Assembly: GCF_030866825.1 (NCBI RefSeq)
Contig: NZ_CP133020.1
Span: 1,302,001 to 1,366,000 of the forward strand
From: Rathayibacter sp. SW19
GTDB taxonomy: Bacteria > Actinomycetota > Actinomycetes > Actinomycetales > Microbacteriaceae
Length of the DNA stretch: 64,000 nt
Reading direction: 5' to 3'
A program made the translations under genes and the position numbers. Positions within the stretch are counted from its first letter, which is position 1. Every line of letters starts with the position of its first letter. The notes below the pieces were generated by a model, which did no database searches, was not told the DNA's origin, and saw nothing but the letters and a program-made list of their open reading frames with translations. Of the stretch, positions 34,760 to 42,748 are shown piece after piece.

Positions 34760-36061
34760 ATGACCCGCTATTGCGTCATCGGCGCCGGCGCCGCCGGCGT
34801 ATCAGCATTGCAGCAGCTGCTGCAGGCTGGGTTCAACGCTGACTGCTATGAGAAGACCGATCGAGTAGGCGGTCACTGGCACACCGATTACGACGCTTTG
34901 CACCTGATTACCTCGAGAGACACGACCTACTTCGAGAACTTTCCGATGCCGGCCGACTACGCGCACTTTCCGCGTCGCGATCAGGTGCGCACGTACATTG
35001 AGTCTTACGCCCGTCACCACGCGCTCTACGAGGCCATCCGATTCGATACTGCGGTCGCATCTGTGGTGCCGATTGTCACGGATGGTCCAGTTGGGTCCGC
35101 CGGATGGACCGTCACCTTGGACACCGGTGAGAGCATCAACTATGATGGCGTGCTCATCGCCAATGGGCATCTTTGGGATCAGAACATCCCGCGCATATCC
35201 GCCGACTTCACTGGCAAGCAGATCCATTCAGGTTCATACCACAACACCGACGATGTCGAAGGGACTCGGGTCCTTGTGGTCGGAGCCGGCAACTCCGGTT
35301 GTGACCTGGCGGCCGATGCTGCTCAGCATCGGTACGAGGTGGATATCGTGATCCGCACGGGCACCTACTTTCAGGCGAAATCCTATTTCGGAGTTCCGCG
35401 GTCGGATATCCCCTGGCTGAGCCAGTTTCCCGCCGACGAACGGGACATGATCGCCCGTCTGCTCTCTCGCGTAACGCTCGGAGACTGGAAGGACTATCCG
35501 GGCATGCCAGAGCCTACGCGCGATCGGTCCGAGGAGGGCAGCACAACCGTCAACAGCCTGCTGCACTACTGGGTGCAGCACGGGCGCATCGCGATTCGCC
35601 CAGGCCTCGATCACATTGTCGGTCGTCGGGTCTTCTTCAGCGATGGCACAGATGGTGAGTACGACACCATATTGTGGGCGACCGGATTTAAGCCGACTCT
35701 GCCGTTCCTTGCCGACGAGCTCGTCGAACGTCGACACGGCGTTCCGTTACGCTTTGCCGGCGGCATTATCCCGAAAGGATTGGAAAAGCTGTACTACATC
35801 GGTCTGGCTTCACCGCGAGGGCCTCAAATCCCCGTGTATGGAGAACAGGCCAAGCTCGCGCTCCGAATGATCGCGCTGCACGAAGAGGCATCCGATGGGT
35901 TTGCGGGTGTTGCGGCCTACTTGGGAGAACTGCAGGGCGAAATGTCGCGCATTGACATCGTTCGTGCTGTGTGGAATGAGCAGATGGCCGATACAGCACG
36001 CCTCCTCAACGCGTTCACAACTGCACAGAGCACCAAGCACGCCGAAGCGGCAGTGGTGTAA
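34760..36061 (+). CDS. Flavin-containing monooxygenase family protein
   Basis: A 433-residue FMO-like flavoprotein. The FAD-binding motif is CVIGAGAAGVSALQQLL at the N-terminus, the NADPH-binding motif is VVGAGNSGCDLAADA near residue 175, and the FMO signature FTGKQIHSGSYHN lies between them. ILWATGFKPTLPF is the conserved late motif. Such enzymes oxygenate soft nucleophiles (N or S) or perform Baeyer-Villiger reactions. In this operon context it probably attacks the imported amino-acid-like or amine compound (inference). Length fits bacterial FMOs (about 450). Confidence 0.88.
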   Translation: MTRYCVIGAGAAGVSALQQLLQAGFNADCYEKTDRVGGHWHTDYDALHLITSRDTTYFENFPMPADYAHFPRRDQVRTYIESYARHHALYEAIRFDTAVASVVPIVTDGPVGSAGWTVTLDTGESINYDGVLIANGHLWDQNIPRISADFTGKQIHSGSYHNTDDVEGTRVLVVGAGNSGCDLAADAAQHRYEVDIVIRTGTYFQAKSYFGVPRSDIPWLSQFPADERDMIARLLSRVTLGDWKDYPGMPEPTRDRSEEGSTTVNSLLHYWVQHGRIAIRPGLDHIVGRRVFFSDGTDGEYDTILWATGFKPTLPFLADELVERRHGVPLRFAGGIIPKGLEKLYYIGLASPRGPQIPVYGEQAKLALRMIALHEEASDGFAGVAAYLGELQGEMSRIDIVRAVWNEQMADTARLLNAFTTAQSTKHAEAAVV

Positions 36062-36180
36062 GGGAGGCGCCGCACGATGATTCCGAAGTTGCATCGCTCC
36101 GATCCGAGCAATCGATGCCCGCGATTACGGGGCCGCCAGCGTCCTGGGGTTGGCGTTCTAGCGCGGTCTGGAGTGGGCGC

Positions 36181-37068
36181 ATGAGACACGGAATCGTCAT
36201 CCTGCCGCAGGCACCCTGGAGTGAGGCGCAGCGCACGTGGCAGGGCGCGGAAAGGCTCGGTTTCGATCATGCCTGGACCTACGATCATCTGTCGTGGCAG
36301 AGTTTGGCCGATCAGCGCTGGGGCGCGACGATTCCGACGCTGACGGCCGCGGCATCCGTCACCTCGACGATCCGGCTCGGCACGTTCGTGACGTCGCCGA
36401 ACTTTCGGCATCCGGTGCCATTCGCCAAGGATCTCGCGACCGTTGATGACGTGTCCGGCGGCCGGTTTCTGCTCGGTGTCGGCTCCGGCGGCACCGGCTT
36501 CGACGCAGACGTGCTCGGCTATCCGGAGTTGACGCCGCGGCAACGGCACGAACGCTTCGTCGAATTCGTGCGCGGCCTAGACACGCTGTTGCGCTTCGAG
36601 CAGCCCGGCTCCGGCGGGATCAGTTTCGACGGTCAGTGGTTTACCGCGCACCAAGCGCGCATGGTCGGCGAACCTGCACAGCTTCCGCGGATGCCGTTCG
36701 TCATCGCCGCCGACGGGCCGAAAGGCTTGAAACTGGTCGCCGAACTCGGCGACGGCTGGGTGACGCTCGGCCGGCAATCCGACTCCCTCGACGCCTGGTG
36801 GCGGAGTGTTGCCGAACTGTCCGCCCGTCTCGACGAGACGTTCGCGAACGCGGGCCGCGCACCACAGAGCATCGACCGCTATCTGAGCCTGGATGCCTCG
36901 CCGCAATTCGCCCTCGAAAGCGTGGACAGCTTCACGGATGCCGTCGGCCGAGCCACCGAGCTCGGCTTCACCGACGTAATCACCCACTGGCCGCGCGCCG
37001 ACGGGGTGTACGCCGGGCGAGAAGACGTCCTGACCGAGGTCGCTGCTCGGTTCGGACGTTCGAAGTGA
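36181..37068 (+). CDS. LLM class (luciferase-like, probably F420-dependent) oxidoreductase
   Basis: A 295-residue luciferase-like TIM-barrel protein. It opens with RHGIVILPQAPWSEAQRTWQ, GAERLGFDHAWTYDHLSW (the D-H pair typical of F420-dependent LLM enzymes) and STIRLGTFVTSPNFRHP. GRFLLGVGSGGTGFDADVLG and the C-terminal TELGFTDVITHW segments are also family-like. The start at 36181 begins exactly at the first barrel strand. Its third-position GC appears higher than in the preceding genes, hinting that it may not belong to the same acquired cassette. Confidence 0.85.
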   Translation: MRHGIVILPQAPWSEAQRTWQGAERLGFDHAWTYDHLSWQSLADQRWGATIPTLTAAASVTSTIRLGTFVTSPNFRHPVPFAKDLATVDDVSGGRFLLGVGSGGTGFDADVLGYPELTPRQRHERFVEFVRGLDTLLRFEQPGSGGISFDGQWFTAHQARMVGEPAQLPRMPFVIAADGPKGLKLVAELGDGWVTLGRQSDSLDAWWRSVAELSARLDETFANAGRAPQSIDRYLSLDASPQFALESVDSFTDAVGRATELGFTDVITHWPRADGVYAGREDVLTEVAARFGRSK

Positions 37069-37107
37069 GCGATTTGCATATTGTCATCCCGTGCCCGTCA
37101 GGATGGC

Positions 37108-37650
37108 TCAGTCATCCGTGCCCTCGGTGAGCGCTCGCCCATCGGTGCGTAGCGATTCGCTCAGTGGATAATCATTGTCGATGAGAGAATCGAGTTCGAC
37201 GGGGGCGGTAAGGAACTGCGCCGAGTTGCCTGTGCGGCGCCGTACTTGATCGGTTGCGGCATCGACCAGCTGTGCGCGTTCCTCGGTGAGTGTATCTTGC
37301 CGCCTCATGACGAGGAGATCCAGGTCGTAGCCCGTGATTGCGGCGTCCTTGGCGAACGGGCCGTAAGGGTTGGTGCGCCGCGCGTGGTCGCCGAAGAAAT
37401 TGACGACGAAGTCTTTGGGTTCCGAGTCGAGGACCGCAGGCATCTTGAGTAGCTGGCTGCTCATGGGCCTGACGATGTGCCCGCAGGTTGGTGAATAGCG
37501 ATAGGCGCGACCGATCGGCTGGACATCGACGAGGCCGACATGCTCGAGGTCGCGGAGGAAGAGCTCATTTTCCTCGCATGTCGCGTTCAACCCAGCGCGT
37601 GCTTTCGGAGTTGAGTTCGTGCGGTGGGAGCGAGTGCGTCGCATCTCGCT
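37108..37650 (-). pseudogene. Degraded winged-HTH / nucleotidyltransferase-domain protein
   Basis: The reading FLRDLEHVGLVDVQPIGRAY looks like the end of a winged-helix domain. It is followed by a degraded minimal nucleotidyltransferase region: YGPFAKDAAITGYDLDLLVM corresponds to the usual FGSFARGE...DSDIDLLVV catalytic block (G-S replaced by G-P), and RRRTGNSAQFLTAPVELDSL plus PLSESLRTDGRALTE match the family C-terminus. The N-terminal HTH is missing and no proper start is visible, so this appears to be a truncated, probably inactive MNT-type gene. Confidence 0.55.
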
Positions 37651-37671
37651 GATCAAACTACTTTGCCGCAT

Positions 37672-37788
37672 CTACGTCGGTAGGTGGGGGGGTTTCGCGT
37701 TAGGGCTCAGGTTTGCCCAGCGATATGCATCACGGTCGTCGCGCTCCCACTGTTGCCGGTGCCACTCGTTCCATTCTTCGTTAGCCAT
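37672..37788 (-). CDS. Small hypothetical protein (38 residues)
   Basis: A short open frame, MANEEWNEWHRQQWERDDRD and so on, ending PPHLPT. It is preceded by an unusually good ribosome binding site (AAAGGAG seven bases before the ATG). It is rich in Trp, Arg, Asp and Glu and has no membrane segment. It lies just upstream of the broken nucleotidyltransferase on the same strand. Function unknown; the strong ribosome binding site is the main argument that it is translated. Confidence 0.4.
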   Translation of the reverse strand: MANEEWNEWHRQQWERDDRDAYRWANLSPNAKPPHLPT

Positions 37789-37938
37789 TAGCGGCTCCTT
37801 TCGGTCTCCCTCTACTATCGGCCGCCTGCCTCGTCTACTTCGACGGTCGGTTTTTCCGTCCGAGGATGACCTCTTTCCCGAGTGTCAGGTCGTGACCGGG
37901 GACCGGCTCGTCGATCGCTACGTTAAGGAGCGCTAGCG

Positions 37939-38521
37939 TTGCGGGGCAACCCGGGAGTGAGCACGAGCGCAGGTCGGCCGGGTACATCCGGTGCCGGCAC
38001 ACGTCGGATCCGTATTGTCGGTCGTCGTGGTCTTGTCGGTTCTGCGATCTGGCGGCGGCTGGAGGCTGAGGGGTTTACGGGGTTGGTGGGGAAGGCATCC
38101 GCGGAGCTTGATTTGAAGGATCGGGCGAGCGTGTTCGCGTTCTTCGCGCAGGTGAGGCCGCGGTATGTGATTGTGGCGGCGGCGAAGGTCGGCGGGATTT
38201 TGGCGAACAACACGTACCCGGCGGATTTCATTTCGGAGAACCTGCAGATCTAGGTGAACGTGCTGGATGCGGCCGTTGCGACGGGTGCTGAGCCGTTGCT
38301 GTTTTTGGGGTCGTCGTGTATTTACCTGAAGTGCGCGGTGCAGCCGATTCGTGAGGATGCGTTGTTGACCGGTAATTTGGAGCCGACGAATGATGCGTGT
38401 GCGATTGCGAAGATCGCGGGGATCATGCAGGTGCAGGCGGTGCGGCGGCATATGGGTTGCCGTGGATTTCGGCGATGCCGACAAATTTGTATGGTCCGGG
38501 GGTTAATTTCTCCAGGGCGGG
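37939..38521 (+). pseudogene. fcl (GDP-L-fucose synthase) remnant, copy H, 5' part
   Basis: The most complete 5' end among the copies. It reads IRIVGRRGLVGSAIWRRLEA (Rossmann GxxGxxG), FTGLVGKASAELDLKDRASV, FAFFAQVRPRYVIVAAAKVG and GILANNTYPADFISENLQI, then an in-frame TAG, VNVLDAAVATGAEPLLFLGS and SCIYLKCAVQPIREDALLTG, then TNDACAIAKIAGIMQVQAVR. The catalytic Tyr of the YxxxK motif is Cys. A one-base loss near 38448 shifts the frame before the YGPG(D)NFS region, where an IS3 element begins. Confidence 0.9.
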
Positions 38522-38569
38522 TGCGCCCGTATGGTTTGTTGAGACAGTCGTTAGGAGGATCTGTTTCAA

Positions 38570-38868
38570 ATGACCGATCGGAAGAAGTACACGCCGCAGT
38601 TCAGGGCCGACGCTGTCGAGTTGGTGATCGCTTCGGGCCGGCCGATCGCGCAGTGCGCGGTCGATCTGGGAATCAACGAGGGCACGCTGGGCAACTGGGT
38701 GCGCGACTGGCGGGCAGATCATCCCGAGGCCGGGCGGGAAGAGCGCGGCCCGGTCGAGTGGGCCAAGTTCCAGGCGGTGCAGGCCGAGAACGCGGAGCTG
38801 AAGCGTGAGGTTGAGTTCCTTTAGAAAAGTCAGCGCCTTCTTCGCCGCGAAGCAACGGTAGAGGACGT
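38570..38868 (+). pseudogene. IS3-family transposase OrfA, frameshifted
   Basis: The N-terminal HTH_Tnp_1-type protein reads MTDRKKYTPQFRADAVELVI then LGINEGTLGNWVRDWRADHP, and the leucine-zipper-like AENAELKREVEFL. It hits a TAG at 38822. The frame one base over continues KVSAFFAAKQR to another stop, which is the normal end of OrfA in this family, so one extra base in the TTTAGAAAAG stretch has broken it. A GTTAGGAGG element precedes the ATG. Confidence 0.8.
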
Positions 38869-39774
38869 GTTCGCGTTCATCGCCGCGGAGAAGGCGAACT
38901 ATCCGATCACCTGGATGTGCACGAGATTGAACGTGTCCAGGGCGTCGTTCTACCGGTGGGTCAAACCGTCTGGCCCCTCCCCGCGGGCGGCACGCCATCA
39001 GGAGCTGGCCGGGCACGTGGCCCGCGTGTTCAAGGATATCGGCGGCAAGGCCGGGCGGGACCAGATCCGGCGGCTGCTGGCCCTGGAGGGCATCCGGGTG
39101 GCCGCCGCGACCGTCGGGGCGATCATGCGTGAGCTCGGTGTGAAAGCGATCCGGCTGCGGGCGTGGAAGAAGACGACCAGGCAGGATCCGCACGCCCGGA
39201 CGGCGCACATCCACAATCACATGCTCGATGAGAACGGGAAGCGGTCCTTCACCGCGGTCGCGCCGGGGCAGCGCCTCTGCGGGGATATCACGTATTTGCG
39301 TACCGGGGAGGGCTGGCTGTATCTGGCGACGGTGATCGACTTGTTCAACGGGGAGATCATCGGCTGGTCGATGGCCGATCATATGCGCACCCAGCTGGTG
39401 ATCGACGCGTTGGCCATGGCCCGTGACCACGGCCGGCTGGATCGGGCCGGGGCCGTGTTCCACTCCGATCGCGGCGCCCAGTACACCTCGAGCGCCTTCC
39501 AGGACTGGTGCGCCGGTAACCGGATCACCCAGTCGATGGGTGAGGTCGGCGTGTGTTGGGATAACGCGGTCGCCGAGTCGTTCTTCTCCCATTTTAAAAG
39601 ACCGAGATGTTCTACCAGCGCTCATGGCCGACCCGGATGCATGTGCGCACCGCGGTGATGGACTACATCGAGACCTGGTACAACCGTCGCCGACCGCACG
39701 CACGAGCCGGCGGTATCCCACCGGTGATGGCCCGAAACGCACACCAAACCCGCTACCACGCCGTGGCCGCGTAA
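38865..39774 (+). pseudogene. IS3-family transposase OrfB (rve integrase domain), frameshifted
   Basis: OrfB reads VFAFIAAEKANYPITWMCTR, then the HTH_21 segment (VFKDIGGKAGRDQIRRLLAL) and the DDE integrase core. The three acidic residues are visible in LCGDITYLRTGEGWLYLATV (first D), FHSDRGAQYTSSAF (second D) and WDNAVAESFFSHF (E). After ESFFSHF a two-base expansion (CATTTTAAAAG versus CATTTAAAG in the second copy) shifts the frame. The remaining WYNRRRPHARAGGIPPV tail lies in another frame and ends at 39774. The catalytic triad is upstream of the break, but the C-terminal domain is lost. Confidence 0.85.
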
Positions 39775-39821
39775 CCAAGAAGGAAAACACAACAGACTGT
39801 CTCAAAAACTTGACGAACGCA

Positions 39822-39945
39822 CTGTTGGATGTGTCGAAGTTGGCGGGGGAAGGGTGGAGAGCGCAGATCGGGTTGGAGGACGGGCTGCGGGGGACTGCGG
39901 CGTGGTACCGGGGGCAGAAGGGGGCGGTTAGGGAGTAGGGACGGT
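39822..39945 (+). pseudogene. fcl remnant, copy H, 3' part beyond the IS
   Basis: Directly after the right end of the IS the fcl sequence resumes at CTGTTGGATGTGTCGAAGTT (LLDVSKLAGEGW...), then RAQIGLEDGLRGTAAWYRGQ and the stop at 39936. The following CGGTCGTGCCG also occurs after the stop of copy B, so the repeat includes a few bases beyond the gene. Bases 39946-40235 up to the FGGY kinase stop show no recognisable gene. Confidence 0.85.
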
Positions 39946-40235
39946 CGTGCCGACTCACACAGTCGACACGTCGGGTTGCAATCTCGTCGATCACTTCTTT
40001 GCAGGGTGGCGCTACTGCGGTTTCGAGCAATGCAATCGTCCGGCTGGACCCGGCGACCACTGGCGCGCACGGGCTGCATCCCGACGATCTGGTTGCGCAT
40101 GGTCCCGCGGAAGTTGTCGGGTGCGAGAGCGCCGGTACGGCCGCGGCGTCGACGAACACGGTCAGGTTCGGATGGAGATCCGAGTCACTTGGCCCGACGC
40201 GGTGCTGATCAATGTGCCATCAAGTCGGATCGCTG

Positions 40236-41654
40236 TCATGTTCCTAGCGGACTTGTGCTGAGGGCTCGCTCGGCTGCCACGCGGTAGCGATGTCTCAGGT
40301 CCGTTGCCCAGCTCGCGGACTGCAACGGCGTGGTTTCACTACGGGAGGGCCTTGCCCAGATGGGAAGCTCGCCGTCAACGGCCCAAGCGGCTTGTCGTGC
40401 CGCGCCGCGAGCCGCATATTCTGCAGGTTCAGGCCAAGCCACCGGGCGCCCGGTCAAATCCGCAATCGCTTGGCGAAGCGCAATCGACCGCGACCCGCCA
40501 CCGACCGCCGTGATGGTGTGCACGAATGCTTCTGCTTCCTCGAACGTTTCGATCGCGTCGGCGACCGCGCAGGCCACACCCAGGACGGCTGCGCGTGCGA
40601 TGTTCTCGGCAGTGAGCGCCGTACGCGTGAGACCAAGTAGTGCTCCTTTCGCATTCGGTAGAAGTGGTGTGCGCTCTCCGTCCAGATAGGGTGTGAACGT
40701 AATACCATCGGCGTCTGGTGCGCCCGCGGCTGCTAACAGATCGAGTTCGTTAAGATCGATGCGCAACATGCGTGCGACCGAGGATAGTGTTCGCGCACCG
40801 TTCAAAGACACGATTATCGGAAGATACCGCCCAGTGGCGTCAGCCATGTTCTCGATGTGCCCGCGGCGATCGTACAGAGGCGAGCGCGACAATGTCGAGA
40901 CAGTCAGACTCGTGCCAATCGACACCACAGCCTCGCCGACTTGCGAATCGAGGCCGAGGTGCGTTGCTGCGTTGTCGCCGCACCCGGCGGCGAGTACCGT
41001 TCCGTTGGGCATGGTGCCCGCTGCCTCCTCCGGCTGCAGGACGCGCGGGGCCCGGAATGTACGACCGAAGGCGAGGCGCATGATGTCCTCTCGGTAGCTG
41101 CGTTCCACGACTGACCAGTACCCAGTTCCGGATGCCTCGGATCGATCCGTGGTTGGCTCATAGCCAGAATGCGTGCCGCCCAGAAGCCGCCAGGTGAGCC
41201 AGTCGTGAGGCATCAACACTTGCGCGACCTGGTCCGCGGCCTCCGGCGAATGCTCTCGCAGCCACTTCAGCTTCGATACAGGGTGTGCAGCGCCGGGCAG
41301 AAGGCCAAAGGTTCTGAGCCATCGCGACTCGCCCCACTCTGCACGTAGCGCGAGCCCCTGCGATGCGGCACGGCTGTCGTTCCAGAGAATGGCATCGTGC
41401 ACAGACGCGCCGCGCTCATCGAGAAAAATAGTAGTTTGTTGCTGCGCTGCTACGGATAGTCCACGCACGTCATTGCCGGTTGCGGCACCGACGCCATGTA
41501 ACGCTTCCCACCATCGCGCCGGGTCAATTGCCGTGCCATCTGGATGCGGCAGAGCGCTCGAATGTAGAAGTTCGCCACTGCGGGAATCGACAATGATGTA
41601 CTTGCAACTCTGTGTGGAGGAATCAACGCCTGCAACGGGGCGGGTGCGTGCCAT
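40236..41654 (-). CDS. FGGY family carbohydrate kinase (xylulokinase/erythritol-kinase-like)
   Basis: A 472-residue FGGY sugar/polyol kinase. N-terminal phosphate loop: VAGVDSSTQSCKYIIVDSRS. The conserved LSVAAQQQTTIFLD and DAILWNDSRAASQG region (FGGY_N) and the catalytic Asp in GCGDNAATHLGLDSQVGEAV followed by SIGTSL (FGGY_C) are present, as is a late ITAVGGGSRSIALRQAIADL. It is transcribed with the SorC regulator, five bases upstream, away from the sugar importer operon. FGGY kinases act on xylulose, glycerol, erythritol and similar; the SorC/ABC context resembles erythritol (Ery) systems, but substrate is not determined. Confidence 0.85.
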   Translation of the reverse strand: MARTRPVAGVDSSTQSCKYIIVDSRSGELLHSSALPHPDGTAIDPARWWEALHGVGAATGNDVRGLSVAAQQQTTIFLDERGASVHDAILWNDSRAASQGLALRAEWGESRWLRTFGLLPGAAHPVSKLKWLREHSPEAADQVAQVLMPHDWLTWRLLGGTHSGYEPTTDRSEASGTGYWSVVERSYREDIMRLAFGRTFRAPRVLQPEEAAGTMPNGTVLAAGCGDNAATHLGLDSQVGEAVVSIGTSLTVSTLSRSPLYDRRGHIENMADATGRYLPIIVSLNGARTLSSVARMLRIDLNELDLLAAAGAPDADGITFTPYLDGERTPLLPNAKGALLGLTRTALTAENIARAAVLGVACAVADAIETFEEAEAFVHTITAVGGGSRSIALRQAIADLTGRPVAWPEPAEYAARGAARQAAWAVDGELPIWARPSRSETTPLQSASWATDLRHRYRVAAERALSTSPLGT

Positions 41655-41659
41655 TGCTG

Positions 41660-42601
41660 TTACGAAGCCAGGAGGCGCTCGGCCGTTGCGCCATCGGTTA
41701 CCAGGCCACTAACGAGTCCCGCGGTCAGGACGGCACGGATGGCCCTGGTTTTGAGTGGGCCGCCGGCGACCGCGATCCGTGTTGGGATAGCTCGGATTTG
41801 TTGCTCAGAGATTGCGATACACCGGTCGTCGAGGTCATGGATGATCTTGCCGGCATCGGTAACCAGGGTCGACGCCAATTCGGCGACAACACCCTTCGTG
41901 AGGATGTTTCGTCGGTCGGCTTCCGAAAGCGCCGGGTTCTCAATCATCAGCGAGTTGCGCGGCACCCACGAACCGACCGAGCCGACTGCGATCGTCACTC
42001 GACGGAATTGATCAAAGGCTTGCTTCACGTCCGGCTGGCGTCGGGTCCCAGCGGCAGCCTGCGCGTCACTCATGACTAGCGAAGCGTAAATAGGCCACGG
42101 GCGCACGCCGTCGAAGGCACTGACTCGCCGAATCACTTCCAGCCCGCTTTGCTGTATAGGGCCAGCGATCCCGGCGAGTTGCACGACGCTTCGGCAAGGA
42201 AGTTCGTGCATCGCGTGGGCCATCGCGTTCAGTGTGCGCCCAGAGGTGAGACCAAGCACGTCGTCCTCGCTGAGAATCTCCGATAGCAGTGCCGCTGCAG
42301 TCGCGCCTAGCGCGTTCTGGATTCTTTCTTCGGACTCGATCGGAACAGAGGCGACGACGGCGTGGTCGAGACCGAATCGTTCCTTCAATCGGATCGACAG
42401 GCCGAGATCGACGCCGGTCGTACTGGCGATCTCGAAGCGCACAATCCCAGTCTCTGCAGCCTCTTCGAGAAGCCGCGCGATCTTGAATCGGCTGAGTCCA
42501 GTCTGCTCGGCGATCTCGATACGGGTGCGCCCATTCAGGTAGTACTCAGTTGCGATTTGTGCAATCTGAACCTGCCGTGCCGGGCCTGGGTGTTGCGTCA
42601 T
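41660..42601 (-). CDS. SorC/DeoR-type sugar-binding transcriptional regulator
   Basis: A 313-residue SorC-family regulator. The N-terminal HTH reads IATEYYLNGRTRIEIAEQTG then LSRFKIARLLEEA. The C-terminal sugar-binding domain contains DVLGLTSGRTLNAMAHAMHE, VQLAGIAGPIQQSG, VGSVGSW and a typical GGPLKTRAIRAVLTAGLVSG ending. EryD, the erythritol regulator, belongs to this family. GGAAGG before ATG 42601 supports this start over an ATG six codons upstream. It likely controls both its own kinase operon and the divergent importer operon. Confidence 0.9.
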   Translation of the reverse strand: MTQHPGPARQVQIAQIATEYYLNGRTRIEIAEQTGLSRFKIARLLEEAAETGIVRFEIASTTGVDLGLSIRLKERFGLDHAVVASVPIESEERIQNALGATAAALLSEILSEDDVLGLTSGRTLNAMAHAMHELPCRSVVQLAGIAGPIQQSGLEVIRRVSAFDGVRPWPIYASLVMSDAQAAAGTRRQPDVKQAFDQFRRVTIAVGSVGSWVPRNSLMIENPALSEADRRNILTKGVVAELASTLVTDAGKIIHDLDDRCIAISEQQIRAIPTRIAVAGGPLKTRAIRAVLTAGLVSGLVTDGATAERLLAS

Positions 42602-42616
42602 CGAAGCCTTCCTCAG

Positions 42617-42695
42617 CATTTGAGCATAGCACTTGCACTAAACACTAATGCGCTCAAATGAGCAAACTACTTGCACGGATGAGAACATGATGTTC
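42617..42695. promoter_or_regulatory. Candidate SorC operators in the divergent promoter
   Basis: The gap between the sorC-like gene and the importer contains three ordered signals. One is a perfect inverted repeat CATTTGAGC (42617-42625) / GCTCAAATG (42652-42660). The second is a direct repeat ACTTGCAC (42631-42638 and 42669-42676). The third is a palindrome GAACAT-G-ATGTTC (42683-42695). Their density in a 110-base region suggests regulator binding at two or more sites. Confidence 0.5.
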
Positions 42696-42748
42696 ATACT
42701 GGTCCTGCCACGCAACCACATCGAATGACACTGAGCAAAGGACAAGGC

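Larger units (their letters stand above)
38522..39821 (+). mobile_element. IS3-family insertion sequence (1300 bp), inactive
   Basis: The element is bounded by imperfect inverted repeats, TGCGCCCGTATGGTTTGTTG at the left (38522) running into AGACAGTC, and GACTGTCTCAAAAACTTGAC running into GAACGCA at the right (ending 39821). It carries an orfA/orfB transposase pair with an A4G stretch near their junction. No target duplication is visible, and about 270 bases of the host fcl copy are missing at the insertion point, so a deletion accompanied or followed insertion. Both orfs carry frameshifts, so it is probably immobile. A second, truncated copy in the opposite orientation lies at 50011-50279. 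Confidence 0.88.

Noticed and set aside
36115..36180. N-terminal extension of the LLM oxidoreductase
   Set aside because: The barrel begins exactly at RHGIVILP; the extension has no conserved residues.
38423..40159. A 578-codon minus-strand open frame across the IS element
   Set aside because: It is antisense to the transposase and fcl remnants, rich in Arg/Pro/Gly as expected from GC-rich shadows, and has no recognisable domain.
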